Assembly: GCF_002994445.1 (NCBI RefSeq)
Contig: NZ_MRZJ01000001.1
Span: 606,456-670,455 of the forward strand
DNA length: 64,000 nucleotides
Origin: Staphylococcus simulans
Lineage (GTDB): Bacteria > Bacillota > Bacilli > Staphylococcales > Staphylococcaceae
Reading direction: 5' to 3'
The position numbers were made by a program, and so were the translations under genes. Numbering within the stretch: the first letter of the stretch is position 1; each line of letters opens with the position of its first letter. The notes under the pieces were generated by a model. That model saw only the letters and a list, made by a program, of their open reading frames with translations. It made no database searches and was not told the DNA's origin. Shown here in pieces: positions 21,352 through 31,203 of the stretch.

Positions 21352-21370
21352 GTGTATGCCCCCTCCCATA

Positions 21371-22033
21371 TTAATCTTCCATCAATGAAACAGCTGTCAC
21401 GCCGTCCACCGCTCTGATTTTATTAAGTATTGCATCATCTGGTTCTTCATCTAATTCGCAAGTCATTAGCGCAGAATCCCCTTTTTCTTTACGTGCTACT
21501 TGCATGGACCCTACATTAATACTCGCATCGCCTAATATATTCGTCACACGTCCGATGGTACCGAATGTATCACGGTGAAAGACTAATAATGTCGGATAAT
21601 TGCCTGAAATACTGATTGGGAATCCATTGACTGCGACAATCTCAATTTTACCGCCGCCGATAGAAACCCCTTCTACAGAAATAGTTTTATCACCTTTAGT
21701 CATACTCAGCACTGTCGTATTCGGATGCGGTTTATCTTCATGCACCTCGATAAAGTTGACCTTCATTCCTTCTGCCGCTGCCGTTTCTAAACTGGTTTTA
21801 ATACGATCATCATCCGTATCATAACCTAACAATCCGCCCACTAATGCAACATCAGTACCATGACCGCGATAAGTTTCCATAAACGAACCGTATAAATAGA
21901 TATCGACACGTTCCGGAAAATCGCCGAATAAGTCCCGTGCGACTAATCCGATTCTTACAGCCCCCGCTGTATGTGATGATGATGGTCCTACCATAGTCGG
22001 CCCGATAATATCAAAGACACTTTTAAACTTCAT
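21371..22033 (-). CDS. sdaAB: L-serine dehydratase, beta subunit
   Basis: 220 residues. The N-terminus carries the dehydratase beta signature (VFDIIGPTMVGPSSSHTAGAVRIG); the C-terminal part (about 145-215, TLLVFHRDTFGTIGRVTNIL) is an ACT domain of the kind that binds serine in these enzymes. It is first in the sdaAB-sdaAA-recG transcript. An extended TGTTATAAT box at 22087-22092 lies about 54 bases upstream. Confidence 0.95.
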   Translation of the reverse strand: MKFKSVFDIIGPTMVGPSSSHTAGAVRIGLVARDLFGDFPERVDIYLYGSFMETYRGHGTDVALVGGLLGYDTDDDRIKTSLETAAAEGMKVNFIEVHEDKPHPNTTVLSMTKGDKTISVEGVSIGGGKIEIVAVNGFPISISGNYPTLLVFHRDTFGTIGRVTNILGDASINVGSMQVARKEKGDSALMTCELDEEPDDAILNKIRAVDGVTAVSLMED

Positions 22034-22086
22034 TGAAACTCCCCCTTACTCCATTGTGTTATTTGATTATTGCAACTATTTCAAAT

Positions 22087-22092
22087 ATTATA
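22087..22092 (-). promoter_or_regulatory. Extended -10 box of sdaAB
   Basis: A perfect TATAAT on the minus strand preceded by TGT. The -35 (TACTGT at 17 bases) is weak, as expected for an extended -10 promoter. Confidence 0.55.
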
Positions 22093-22204
22093 ACAATTTA
22101 TCTGACAAAACAGTACTATTTTTCATTTCCTTCTCGCAAAATCGAGTTGAATGCATTCTAATAGTGCATTTAAAGCTTATATATTTTGTATTGTTCTGAC
22201 TTCA

Positions 22205-22248
22205 CACAGAAAAATTCACTTAGGCTGTCCTTTGAACCTAAGTGAATT
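22205..22248 (-). terminator. Terminator after fakA
   Basis: A perfect 12-bp stem (22237-22248 with 22213-22224) with a 12-base loop, followed on the minus strand by TTTTTCTG. Confidence 0.9.
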
Positions 22249-22278
22249 CATTACATCTCTGCTATGTGATTTTCAATC

Positions 22279-23928
22279 TTATTCAACTGAGAATAAATAC
22301 GGATAAATCGGTTGATCTCCGACTTGTTCATCTACTTCAACATCAGGATATTCTTCTTCTAACCACTCTGTTAAAGCTTCTGTTGTTTCTGATTCTGCTT
22401 CTTCTCCTGTAAGTACAGTGACAATTTCAGAATCATCATCAATCATATCCGCTAATAGAGCTTTAGCTGCTTCTAATTGCGTTGTTTCGCTCGCAACAAT
22501 TTTACCTTCTTTAAGGCCCATAAATTCGCCTTCTTTAATCGCAATACCGTCAATTGTAGTATTACGCACAGCATTCGTAATCGCACCTGAAACGACATCA
22601 TTTAAAGCCTCAGTCATTGTAGCTTGATTATCTTCTAATGCTGCGTCTGGTAAATAATGGAACAATGCAGCGATACCTTGCGGAATAGATTTTGTCGGAA
22701 TCACGACTGTATCTGCTTCGACAATTTCAGCTGCTTGGTCGCTAGCCATTTGAATGTTTTTATTGTTCGGTAAAATAATCGCTTTTTTTGCACCTGATTG
22801 TTCAATGACTTTCACAATATCTTCTGTTGAAGGATTCATTGTTTGACCGCCATTGATAATAGATGTTGCGCCCATAGATTTGAAGATTTCAGAAATACCT
22901 TCGCCCATAGAAATCGCAATAATTGCTGTTTCTACTTGTTCAGCGTTATTATTTTCTGCTTTCTTCTCTTTATTGACCACATTACGGTGTTGTTCGCGCA
23001 TGTTTTCAGCTTTGACTTTAATTAATTCGCCGTATTCTTGACCGTAATTAAAGACTTCGCCTGGATGTTCAGAGTGAACATGGACTTTTACAATCTCATC
23101 ATCATTAATTACTAGTAATGAGTCGCCGAACTTCGTCATATCTTGACGGAATTCTTGTTCGTCGAATGGACGTTTATTTTTATCGAAACGTACCATCATT
23201 TCAGTACAGTAACCATATACAATATCTTCTGTATTGATAATACCTGAGAAATCATGGTCATCGTTGACGAAAGTTTCAGTATCCAGTTTAGGTGCAGCAG
23301 CTTCTACTTTTTCACCTTTCAAACCTTTTAAGAAACCTTCATACACACATAATAAACCTTTACCGCCGCTGTCTACAACGCCGACTTCTTTTAATACTGG
23401 TAATTGGTTCGGTGTATTATCTAAAGCAATACCGCCTTGTTCGATAATAGCTTCTAATACTTCTGTACAATCTTCTGTTTGTTTTGCTTTCTCTACACCA
23501 GCTTTAGCCGCTTCTTTTGCTACAGTTAAGATTGTTCCTTCTACTGGTTTCATCACTGCTTTATAAGCTGTGTCGATACCTGCTTCAAAGCTTTCTGCGA
23601 ATGCTTTCGCATCCACTGTTTCATAATCTTCCATATTTTGGCAGAAGCCTCTGAAGATTTGCGAAAGAATTACACCTGAATTCCCGCGTGCACCCATAAG
23701 CAAGCCTTTTGAGAAAGTCTTCCCTAAAGCGCCAATGTGATGAGATGCATTATGTTCGACTTCTTCTCTCCCTGAAGTCATTGTCAGATTCATGTTCGTA
23801 CCTGTATCGCCGTCTGGAACAGGATAAACATTTAATGCATTGATTACCTCTGCATTATTAGATAAATTTTGTGCCCCTTGGATTACCATATCGGCAAATA
23901 ATTTACCATCTATTTTGCTGATCATCAT
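22279..23928 (-). CDS. fakA: Fatty acid kinase ATP-binding subunit FakA (DhaL/DegV-type)
   Basis: 549 residues, closely resembling S. aureus FakA as I recall it. The N-terminal DhaL-like domain (about 1-200) has the magnesium/ATP motif [12 protein letters not shown] near residue 33 and GARGNSGVI near 78; the C-terminal half is the substrate-protein-interacting region. FakA phosphorylates fatty acids bound to FakB proteins for use by PlsY, which links it to the plsX/fab genes nearby. Two adjacent ATGs follow GGAGG by 6 and 9 bases; either may start. The yloU gene precedes it by nine bases. Confidence 0.95.
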   Translation of the reverse strand: MMISKIDGKLFADMVIQGAQNLSNNAEVINALNVYPVPDGDTGTNMNLTMTSGREEVEHNASHHIGALGKTFSKGLLMGARGNSGVILSQIFRGFCQNMEDYETVDAKAFAESFEAGIDTAYKAVMKPVEGTILTVAKEAAKAGVEKAKQTEDCTEVLEAIIEQGGIALDNTPNQLPVLKEVGVVDSGGKGLLCVYEGFLKGLKGEKVEAAAPKLDTETFVNDDHDFSGIINTEDIVYGYCTEMMVRFDKNKRPFDEQEFRQDMTKFGDSLLVINDDEIVKVHVHSEHPGEVFNYGQEYGELIKVKAENMREQHRNVVNKEKKAENNNAEQVETAIIAISMGEGISEIFKSMGATSIINGGQTMNPSTEDIVKVIEQSGAKKAIILPNNKNIQMASDQAAEIVEADTVVIPTKSIPQGIAALFHYLPDAALEDNQATMTEALNDVVSGAITNAVRNTTIDGIAIKEGEFMGLKEGKIVASETTQLEAAKALLADMIDDDSEIVTVLTGEEAESETTEALTEWLEEEYPDVEVDEQVGDQPIYPYLFSVE

Positions 23929-23937
23929 GTCGTCCTC

Positions 23938-24312
23938 CTAATGTTTCTTGCCGTAATTATTCATACGTACACCCTGTACATAAATATTGATTGAATTCAC
24001 TTTTAGATTTAATGTTTTTTCCAAAGTATATTTAACAGTAGATTGCACATTATTCGCAACTTCTGAAATTTTGATTCCGTAACTTACAATAATATACATA
24101 TCAATGTCGATTGCTTTATCATGCGAACGCACCACGATACCGCGTGCATAATTCTCATGTCCTAAAATTTCCGCAATCCCATCTCTTACTTGTTGTTTGG
24201 ATGCCATTCCGACAATACCATAACATTCTACGGCTTTTCCGCCTACTACTGATGCAATCACTTCGTTTGAAACGTCAATATTGCCGTATTCATTGGTAAT
24301 TTCTAATGTCAT
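23938..24312 (-). CDS. yloU: Asp23/Gls24-family protein YloU
   Basis: 124 residues of the Asp23/Gls24 family (VASVVGGKAVECYGIVGMAS near residue 20, DIDMYIIVSYGI near 70). Members are abundant alkaline- or envelope-stress proteins found near the membrane; this one is the homologue always linked to fakA. Its exact role is unknown. It is the first gene of the yloU-fakA transcript, with GGAGG before the ATG and TATAAT at 24377-24382. Confidence 0.93.
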   Translation of the reverse strand: MTLEITNEYGNIDVSNEVIASVVGGKAVECYGIVGMASKQQVRDGIAEILGHENYARGIVVRSHDKAIDIDMYIIVSYGIKISEVANNVQSTVKYTLEKTLNLKVNSINIYVQGVRMNNYGKKH

Positions 24313-24661
24313 TATGAGTTCCTCCTTAAGATAGGTCTAACAAGCACATTTAAAAGGCTTGTATCTATTACTTACTATTATATAATGAATAGCGTAATAA
24401 TGCCTTTTTTTCAATGCCGGATAACTCTGGCACATCCCTTTAATTCAATTGAGTGGGTGATGAAGTCCACATAATTGCTTTTAAAGTAAAACGCATACAT
24501 AGACATTTACAAATTATAACACAATTTTGTTCTTTATTTAGAATAACTTAAAAAATTCTTGCACTGCAACAAATTTTGGTTGCCAATTTGTGAAATCTGT
24601 GCTAAATTAGGAAAGTATATCATAAGTCCGTGTGTTTATATTTATTAAAGGAGGTACTTTC
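24313..24661. promoter_or_regulatory. Divergent promoter region between yloU and rpmB
   Basis: This 349-base gap holds no gene. On the minus strand TATAAT (24377-24382) serves yloU. On the plus strand TTGCCA (24580-24585) and TAAATT (24603-24608), 17 bases apart, make a good rpmB promoter. A small inverted repeat (TGGG/CCCA type, about 24454-24471) lies between; I see nothing else. Confidence 0.7.
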
Positions 24662-24850
24662 ATGGGTAAACAATGTTTCGTAACAGGTCGTAAAGCTTCG
24701 ACTGGTAATCGTCGTTCACACGCTTTAAACTCTACTAAACGTAGATGGAATGCTAACCTTCAAAAAGTTAGAATCCTAGTAGACGGAAAACCTAAAAAAG
24801 TTTGGGTTTCTGCACGTGCTTTAAAATCTGGTAAAGTTACTAGAGTTTAA
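24662..24850 (+). CDS. rpmB: Ribosomal protein L28
   Basis: 62 residues from ATG 24662, nine bases after AAGGAGG. Characteristic sequence: [19 protein letters not shown] near the start and [14 protein letters not shown]. It is a small basic 50S protein. It stands alone, transcribed opposite to its neighbours, as in Bacillus. A terminator follows 20 bases after the stop. Confidence 0.98.
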
Positions 24851-24870
24851 TAAATATAAAGCACATGAAC

Positions 24871-24900
24871 AAACGACTCGTATGTGGCGGGTCGTTTTTC
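24871..24900 (+). terminator. Terminator after rpmB
   Basis: A 6-7-bp stem (AACGAC/GTCGTT) followed by TTTTTCTTTTGTC. Confidence 0.8.
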
Positions 24901-24916
24901 TTTTGTCTTTTTTTAA

Positions 24917-24957
24917 CAAAAAGGATTGGCTTGCATTTTTAATGCGCCAATCCTTTT
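24917..24957. terminator. Terminator after thiN, usable in both directions
   Basis: Arms AAAAGGATTGGC and GCCAATCCTTTT pair across a 12-15-base loop, with T-rich sequence on both outer sides. It closes the rsgA-rpe-thiN transcript on the minus strand and backs up the rpmB terminator. Confidence 0.85.
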
Positions 24958-24993
24958 ATTTTGTTTAAAACACTTATATTTCATGTGTACCTG

Positions 24994-25629
24994 TTAATCA
25001 TGGCTGCGTACACAAAGCACACCGCCCGCTTCTACAATGACTTCTGCTTTTTCAGCTTCAATCTCATTTGAAATCGTTAATGTAGACCCTTGATACAAAG
25101 TTTGATGGTCTAACGGATACTTGAAACCATTTAATGAAATCACAGTATGATCTCTTTGCGGCACAAACGAGGTATATTTGAAATCTGCATCATACGTCAT
25201 TTCATGCGTCCCTTTACCTAGATATACAATCTCATTTTGCTTATCAATCAGACGCACGACTACACCTGCATCCAAGTAGTCAGGTTCTTGCAGTAATTGG
25301 ACAGCACCTAAAAAGTGATCCAGTCTGCCGCCGGTCGCACCGTAAATATTAATTTCATTAAAGCCGCATTCTACGGCTTCTCTGACACCTAAGCCTAAGT
25401 CTGTATCTGCTTTTTCAGCTTTTACCGGATGAATATCTAATTGATTTTTCAAATCTATTCGTTCTTCTTCTGTGACAGAATCAAAGTCACCTAATGAAAA
25501 TATCGGTTGAATATCATGTTCTACCAAAATGAGTGCGCCTCTGTCGATACCGCCCCATTCTTCGTCTGCTTTTCGTTGTAAAAGATGATGCGGCAAATGG
25601 CGATCACCGCATAATAGATTGATTTTCAT
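24994..25629 (-). CDS. thiN: Thiamine diphosphokinase
   Basis: 211 residues. The enzyme converts thiamine to thiamine diphosphate with ATP. Family residues are visible in LGDFDSVTEEE (about residue 46), EKADTDLGLGVREA (about 75) and GATGGRLDHFLG (about 99), which hold metal and pyrophosphate in this fold; the C-terminal part binds thiamine. It is last in the rsgA-rpe-thiN operon, 29 bases after rpe, the usual Gram-positive arrangement. Confidence 0.94.
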   Translation of the reverse strand: MKINLLCGDRHLPHHLLQRKADEEWGGIDRGALILVEHDIQPIFSLGDFDSVTEEERIDLKNQLDIHPVKAEKADTDLGLGVREAVECGFNEINIYGATGGRLDHFLGAVQLLQEPDYLDAGVVVRLIDKQNEIVYLGKGTHEMTYDADFKYTSFVPQRDHTVISLNGFKYPLDHQTLYQGSTLTISNEIEAEKAEVIVEAGGVLCVRSHD

Positions 25630-25658
25630 AAGCTCCCCCTGCTTTCGCTTGCCTGCCT

Positions 25659-26321
25659 TTACTTAGAAGATGCGTCTGCACCTTTTAATGCTTCTGCCAC
25701 TGATTGATAGTTGGCTTGTTTAAAGAAATATGAACCTGTCACAAGCATGGTTGCACCTGCTTCGACACATTTTTGGCCAGTAATCGCATTGATACCGCCG
25801 TCGACTTCAATATCGAAATCTAAATCGAATTTCTCTTTATATGCTTGTAATGCGGCTACTTTTTCAACACTGTTTGAAATGAAAGCTTGACCGCCAAATC
25901 CAGGATTGACTGTCATCACTAATACATAGTCGACATCATGCAAAATCGGTTCAATCGCCGCTGCGGATGTACCAGGATTAATCACTACGCCTGCTTTAAC
26001 GCCATGTGCATGAATTAATTGAATCGCACGATGAATATGCGGTGTTGCTTCAAAGTGGACGGAAATCATATCTGCCCCTTTATTCGCAAACTCTGCGATA
26101 TACGCTTCTGGATTTTCAATCATTAAATGCACATCAATCGGTAAATCTGTACCTGCATTGACAGCCTCTAAAATCGGAAGTCCGATTGAAATATTCGGCA
26201 CAAATTGGCCATCCATGACATCAAAGTGCACACCATCGACACCTGCTGCTTCTAACGCTTTCAACTCATTGTGCAGATTTAAAAAATCTGCTGATAATAG
26301 GGATGGAAATACTTTAACCAT
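25659..26321 (-). CDS. rpe: Ribulose-phosphate 3-epimerase
   Basis: 220 residues, a TIM-barrel enzyme interconverting ribulose 5-phosphate and xylulose 5-phosphate in the pentose phosphate pathway. Motifs are SLLSADFLNL at the N-terminus, VHFDVMDGQFVPN near residue 32, VLVMTVNPGFGGQ near 137 and EVDGGIN near 174, containing the metal-binding and catalytic residues. The start overlaps the rsgA stop by one base. Confidence 0.97.
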   Translation of the reverse strand: MVKVFPSLLSADFLNLHNELKALEAAGVDGVHFDVMDGQFVPNISIGLPILEAVNAGTDLPIDVHLMIENPEAYIAEFANKGADMISVHFEATPHIHRAIQLIHAHGVKAGVVINPGTSAAAIEPILHDVDYVLVMTVNPGFGGQAFISNSVEKVAALQAYKEKFDLDFDIEVDGGINAITGQKCVEAGATMLVTGSYFFKQANYQSVAEALKGADASSK

Positions 26322-27196
26322 TAATATCTTTCCTTTCGTGATGCAATTTCTTCAAATAATTGTACATAATGCTGATAACGAAATTGCGCTATATTGCCCG
26401 CTTCTACTTGTGCTTTCACATTACACTTCGGTTCTTTCATATGGTTGCAATTTCTGAATTTGCAATCTTGCCCGTATGCTTGGATCTCTAAAAAGTAATC
26501 TTTGACCTCATCTTTATGGATATGGTCAAAATCAAGTGCACTGAACCCAGGCGTATCTGCCACAAAGCCGTCTGCGCGTTCAAACAATTCTACGTGACGT
26601 GTTGTATGTTTACCGCGGTTTAAAGACTTTGAAATTTGGTTCGTCTCAAGCTTCAAGTCAGGACGATACGCATTGAGCAGTGTAGATTTGCCGACACCAG
26701 ATTGCCCGCTCAGCACCGCAAGACCTTCGCCCCATGCATCAAATACCGCTTCAATTGAATCCTCTTTGCCGACAAATTGCGTCGCATAACCGATGTCTTG
26801 ATACACTGCTAATGCTTGTTCAATACGTTCGATTTGCTCCTCATCAGCCATATCTTTTTTCGTTACTACAATACGCGGATTCAACCCGTATGAATGCGCA
26901 ATGACTAAGAAGCGATCTACCAATTGCGTTGAAAAATCCGGTTGTACCGCACTCATCACAATAATCAGATGATCGATATTGCTGACTGGCGGCCGCTTCA
27001 GCTCATTTTTTCTTTCATGAACATGATGGATATAGCCTTCTGTCACATTTTCAATTTCAAAATCTACGATATCTCCGACAATAGGAGAAAATTTCTTTTT
27101 GCGGAATAAACCGCGGGGTTTTGTATCAAACATTTCACCGTCTGAATCCACGCGGTACACACCGCTGATCGACTTGATAATACGTCCTGTCCTCAC
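26321..27196 (-). CDS. rsgA: Ribosome small-subunit-dependent GTPase RsgA
   Basis: 291 residues from GTG 27196, the S. aureus length as I recall it; it follows AGAGGTG by five bases. The frame opens at ATG 27229, but that coincides with the predicted transcription start, so the GTG is preferred. RsgA is a circularly permuted GTPase in 30S maturation: OB domain (about 1-65), then TKKD near 125, the P-loop [10 protein letters not shown] near 165, DTPGFS near 210, and a zinc site [14 protein letters not shown] near 243-256. Confidence 0.95.
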   Translation of the reverse strand: MRTGRIIKSISGVYRVDSDGEMFDTKPRGLFRKKKFSPIVGDIVDFEIENVTEGYIHHVHERKNELKRPPVSNIDHLIIVMSAVQPDFSTQLVDRFLVIAHSYGLNPRIVVTKKDMADEEQIERIEQALAVYQDIGYATQFVGKEDSIEAVFDAWGEGLAVLSGQSGVGKSTLLNAYRPDLKLETNQISKSLNRGKHTTRHVELFERADGFVADTPGFSALDFDHIHKDEVKDYFLEIQAYGQDCKFRNCNHMKEPKCNVKAQVEAGNIAQFRYQHYVQLFEEIASRKERY

Positions 27197-27235
27197 CGAG
27201 ACACCTCTCTTATATACGTTCATTTTCACTAATAC

Positions 27236-27241
27236 ATTATA
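27236..27241 (-). promoter_or_regulatory. -10 box of the rsgA-rpe-thiN operon
   Basis: A perfect TATAAT about 40 bases before the GTG start of rsgA, just downstream of the prkC terminator. The -35 (TTCGTG at 18 bases) is moderate. Confidence 0.55.
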
Positions 27242-27274
27242 CCAAACGTTTCACTATTACACGAACGGTTGATA

Positions 27275-27321
27275 CAAAAAACATCCTACCTCATAAAGCC
27301 TTAACTTAAGAGATAGGATGA
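27275..27321 (-). terminator. Terminator after prkC
   Basis: Arms CATCCTATCTC and GAGGTAGGATG pair with one G-U, followed on the minus strand by TTTTTTGT. Confidence 0.88.
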
Positions 27322-27340
27322 ATGGATTGCTATTCATTTT

Positions 27341-29356
27341 TTAATAGCCGACATCTTTGTCTGCGACAATTTTATCATCAACACGTACTGTGTAGCCTGC
27401 TGTTTTGCCTTTTTCGATTTTTAAAGGAATAGACACAGAACGATCGCTCGTAATATCCATCGTTTGCGACGCTGAAGTGCCGTCATGGTCTTTGTCTCGA
27501 ATAAAGATTTCTACCTTTTGGCTGTCGCCGTCTTTACCTGAATACGGCACTTTTACAGATTGTGTCACATCTTTAACTGAGCTTTCATCAGATTTATCTT
27601 CATCACTGCTGTCATCATCAGATTTTTTACCTAATGATACGACAAAGGTGATTGTCGAGTCTTCATCGACAGACTTGCTTTTCGGTGATTGAGAAATAAT
27701 TTTGCCTTTTTCAACTTTGTCGCTGTGTACTTCTTTTTCTTTCACAGGTTTTAAACCTTTTTCATGCAGTTCTTTCTCTGCTTTGTCATAACTTTCACCT
27801 GTATAGTCTTTGACATAGACTTGTTTAACCCCTAAGGATTCTGTCAATACAATATGTGTATCATTAATCGGCACTTCTGTATCAGCCGCAATGTTTTGAT
27901 GTTCAATCAAACCGCGTTCTAATTTTGTTTTAGAATATGCTTGGCCGACAGAAATATGCTTAAAGCCTAATTTATCCAGCAATTTCAAAGCTTCTGCTTT
28001 GCTAGTACCGTATAGGTTTGGCATTTGTGCTTTTTTCGGTCCTTTAGACAAGACAATATTGACGGTGCCATGTTCTTCCACGCGTTCGCCTGGAGCTGGA
28101 TCCGTCGTGATAATTTGATTCTCTTGATACTTATCACTGAATGCACTTTTGGTTTTGCCGACTTTGATGTTATGTTCTTTCAAGATTTGTTCGGCTTGTG
28201 CTTCTGTTTTGCCTCTTAAATCCGGTGTTTCAATATATTTGTCTCCGAATACACCGTAAGCCACAAAACTGATTAAACTAATGAGCAGTACCGCAAAGAT
28301 AAGTCCGAAGAAGAATTTTTTCTTTTTGGACCGTTTCTTTTGAGGCACTTCATAAACCGGACCTTCTGTACTTTGGAAACGTTGCTGATTCACAATCGGA
28401 ATCTCCATCGTTTGATGAATCGGTTCTTCCTTTTTGCCTTCCGGCTGTGCTTTTGATTCTTTCGCAATCGCGTCTTTATCAATCGCAATTGTTTTCGTAT
28501 CAGCTTCATCCGATACATAAGGTGTTTCGCCTGCTCGGCATTTTTCAAGCGCACTGCTTAAATCTTTTTTCATGCTTTCAATGTCTTGGAAGCGATTGTC
28601 TCTGTCTTTTTCTGTTGCTTTTAATATAACGTTGCTCAATGCTTGCGGAATTTCAGGTCTGATATCTGTCGCATTCGGCATCGGATCTTGTATATGTTTT
28701 ATCGCAATACTGACAGCTGTCTCTCCGGTAAACGGCGGCTCGCCGACAAGCATTTCGTATAAAACAATCCCGATTGAATAAATATCTGTACGTTTGTCTG
28801 TAGATTCCCCTTTAGCTTGTTCAGGCGATAAATACTGAACCGTACCCAACACATGACTAGTTTGTGTCATCGCAGTTTCGCTTAATGCTTTCGCAATACC
28901 GAAGTCTAAAATCTTTAACGTTTTATTGCGATCGACTAATATATTTTGCGGTTTAATATCTCTATGTACGATACCCATTTCATGTGCATGCTGAATACCT
29001 TCTAGTATTTGCTGGGCAAAGCTGACTGCTGTTTCTACACTTAAAGGTCCATGCGTTTTAATATATTCAGAAAGTGTCGGACCTTCGATATATTCCATCA
29101 CGAGATAGAAATATTCATGGTCTTCTCCAACATCTTTTACGCTGACAACATTGTCGTGCGAGAGACGTGATGTATTATGAACTTCACGTTCAAAACGTCT
29201 CACCATATCTTCTTTTTCATGCGGCGCAATATGAATCATTTTAACAGCGACTTTACGGTCTAAGATGGAATCTTCAGCGAGGTATACATTGCTCATGCCT
29301 CCGCCGCCTAAAAATTCTATTATCTTATAGCGTTCGCTGATGACTGAACCTATCAT
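27341..29356 (-). CDS. prkC: PASTA-domain serine/threonine kinase (PrkC/Stk1)
   Basis: 671 residues from the second of two adjacent ATGs (29356). The cytoplasmic kinase domain (about 8-270) has the glycine loop GGGGMSNVYLAED, the catalytic HRDIKPQN near 134 and DFGIA near 153. One membrane segment lies at about 349-371. Three PASTA repeats (about 373-575, starting TPDLRGK, MPNLYGT and VYVKDYTG) face outside and bind muropeptides in the family. A Ser/Asp-rich linker and a further C-terminal domain follow. It signals cell-wall state with the phosphatase Stp, whose stop codon it overlaps. Confidence 0.96.
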   Translation of the reverse strand: MIGSVISERYKIIEFLGGGGMSNVYLAEDSILDRKVAVKMIHIAPHEKEDMVRRFEREVHNTSRLSHDNVVSVKDVGEDHEYFYLVMEYIEGPTLSEYIKTHGPLSVETAVSFAQQILEGIQHAHEMGIVHRDIKPQNILVDRNKTLKILDFGIAKALSETAMTQTSHVLGTVQYLSPEQAKGESTDKRTDIYSIGIVLYEMLVGEPPFTGETAVSIAIKHIQDPMPNATDIRPEIPQALSNVILKATEKDRDNRFQDIESMKKDLSSALEKCRAGETPYVSDEADTKTIAIDKDAIAKESKAQPEGKKEEPIHQTMEIPIVNQQRFQSTEGPVYEVPQKKRSKKKKFFFGLIFAVLLISLISFVAYGVFGDKYIETPDLRGKTEAQAEQILKEHNIKVGKTKSAFSDKYQENQIITTDPAPGERVEEHGTVNIVLSKGPKKAQMPNLYGTSKAEALKLLDKLGFKHISVGQAYSKTKLERGLIEHQNIAADTEVPINDTHIVLTESLGVKQVYVKDYTGESYDKAEKELHEKGLKPVKEKEVHSDKVEKGKIISQSPKSKSVDEDSTITFVVSLGKKSDDDSSDEDKSDESSVKDVTQSVKVPYSGKDGDSQKVEIFIRDKDHDGTSASQTMDITSDRSVSIPLKIEKGKTAGYTVRVDDKIVADKDVGY

Positions 29357-30099
29357 CATACGCGGTCACCTTCTATTTCTGCCAATACAAGGCTGACATT
29401 ATCCGTTGAATCATGTATTTGCGCAAGCTCTAATAAAGCTTGTCCTTGTGCTTCAAGCGGCAAGTCTTGATTGAGCTGTTCTTTAATTTGAAACGGACGG
29501 ACAAAGTCAGTTAAACCATCAGAGTTCATCAATAAGTAGTCGTTAAAGTTAAGACGCTTCACATAAATATCTGGTACAACGAATTTATCTGTCCCCATCA
29601 CACGTGTAATAATATTGCGCTGCGGATGTGTAAACGCCTCTTCTTCTGTAATCTGACCCGTCATTACCAAATGATTCACAAAAGAATGGTCATTGGTAAT
29701 TTGTTCGATTTCTCTGCTGTTGACTAAATAAGCGCGAGAATCGCCGATGTTTGCGATTACCACATGCTTATCAAAGATCAGGGCTGCCACCGCAGTGGTA
29801 CCCATGCCTTTGAAATTATCATCAGTCAACGCATAACTGTAAAGTTCTCTATTCACTTTTTGAAGTTTCATACGCAGCCAATCTTCTGCTTGGTGTTCTT
29901 CTACCAAATTTTCTTCTTCGAATAGCTCCTTTAAGCGTTGAACCACAAATTCACTTGCGACTTCCCCAGCTTTATGGCCGCCCATTCCATCACATAAAAC
30001 CAATAGTTGCTGCTCTGTCATGTTATAGAAAATACCGCCGGCATCTTCGTTTTTTTCCCTATGGTGTCCTGTGTCTGTGAAAAATTCTGCATTTAGCAT
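29356..30099 (-). CDS. stp: PP2C-type serine/threonine phosphatase Stp
   Basis: 247 residues with PP2C metal-binding motifs: EDAGGIF near residue 19, LCDGMGGHKAGE near 35, GDSRAYL near 118 and NSDGLTDFV near 192, plus DSTDNVSLV near the end. It reverses phosphorylation by the adjacent PASTA kinase. It lies six bases after rlmN and overlaps prkC, the standard Firmicute order. Confidence 0.96.
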   Translation of the reverse strand: MLNAEFFTDTGHHREKNEDAGGIFYNMTEQQLLVLCDGMGGHKAGEVASEFVVQRLKELFEEENLVEEHQAEDWLRMKLQKVNRELYSYALTDDNFKGMGTTAVAALIFDKHVVIANIGDSRAYLVNSREIEQITNDHSFVNHLVMTGQITEEEAFTHPQRNIITRVMGTDKFVVPDIYVKRLNFNDYLLMNSDGLTDFVRPFQIKEQLNQDLPLEAQGQALLELAQIHDSTDNVSLVLAEIEGDRV

Positions 30100-30105
30100 A
30101 GGTTC

Positions 30106-31200
30106 CTACCTCGTTTCTACTTGACGTTCCTTCGCTCTTAATTGACCGCATGCGGCATCGATATCTGAACCTTGTTCACGTCTAATTGTCGCATTAATGC
30201 CCAGACGCTTCAATTCTTTTTCGAATTTGAAGATATCTTCTTTCGGAGTTTTAACATAATTACGTTCCGGCACGTGATTGACAGGAATCAAATTGACATG
30301 ACAGTTCAATTTTTGAATTAAGTGTGCCAATTCTCTCGCATGTTTTAATTGGTCATTTACGCCGCCGAATAAACCATATTCAAATGTAATACGACGGTTC
30401 GTCTTTTCTTGATAATAATGGATAGCTTCCATTAATTTATCGATTGAGTATGCACGGTTGATCGGCATTAATTTAGAACGGATTTCATCATCTGCTGCGT
30501 GCAAGCTGACCGCAAAGTTGATTTGAATATCTTCTTCCGCAAAGTCATAAATCTTAGGAATAATACCTGAAGTCGAAACAGTAATATGACGTGCACCGAT
30601 ATTTAAACCATTGTCATGATTGACAATTCTTAAGAAGTCCATCATTTCATCATAGTTTTCAAACGGTTCGCCGATACCCATAATAACAATTTGCGATACA
30701 CGTTCATCTGTCGCATCTAAAGCTTTTTGTACAGTCAATACTTGAGAAACAATTTCCCCTGCTTCTAAGTTTCGTTTTAAACCGCCTAATGTTGATGCAC
30801 AGAACGTACAACCGATACGGCAGCCGACTTGTGTTGTCACACAAACAGAATTGCCGTATTCATGACGCATTAATACTGTTTCGATTGTATAGCCGTCTTG
30901 CAGCTCAAATAAGAATTTGATGGTACCGTCACGGCTTTCTTGTTTCACAACTGTTTCTAGTGTTGTAATTGTAAAAGTGTCCTTTAACAATTCACGCAAG
31001 TCTTTAGATAAGTTTGTCATTTCATCGATACTATCGACACGTTTTTCGTAGAGCCATTGAAAAATCTGCTTTGCTCTGAATTTCTGTTGGCCATGTTCCA
31101 CTAACCAATCTTGCATTTCTTCATAACGCATTGAATAGATTGATTGCTTGTCAAAATCGGGAAGAAAACGATTCTTTTTCTTCTTTTGAGTAGTAATCAT
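30106..31200 (-). CDS. rlmN: 23S rRNA A2503 / tRNA A37 methyltransferase RlmN
   Basis: 364 residues. A radical-SAM enzyme: the CxxxCxxC cluster motif is CRIGCTFC near residue 128, and the catalytic cysteine is in DAACGQLR near residue 350. It makes 2-methyladenosine in the peptidyl transferase centre. It sits between rsmB and stp in the def-fmt-rsmB-rlmN-stp-prkC operon, three bases after rsmB. Confidence 0.97.
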   Translation of the reverse strand: MITTQKKKKNRFLPDFDKQSIYSMRYEEMQDWLVEHGQQKFRAKQIFQWLYEKRVDSIDEMTNLSKDLRELLKDTFTITTLETVVKQESRDGTIKFLFELQDGYTIETVLMRHEYGNSVCVTTQVGCRIGCTFCASTLGGLKRNLEAGEIVSQVLTVQKALDATDERVSQIVIMGIGEPFENYDEMMDFLRIVNHDNGLNIGARHITVSTSGIIPKIYDFAEEDIQINFAVSLHAADDEIRSKLMPINRAYSIDKLMEAIHYYQEKTNRRITFEYGLFGGVNDQLKHARELAHLIQKLNCHVNLIPVNHVPERNYVKTPKEDIFKFEKELKRLGINATIRREQGSDIDAACGQLRAKERQVETR

Positions 31201-31203
31201 TAC

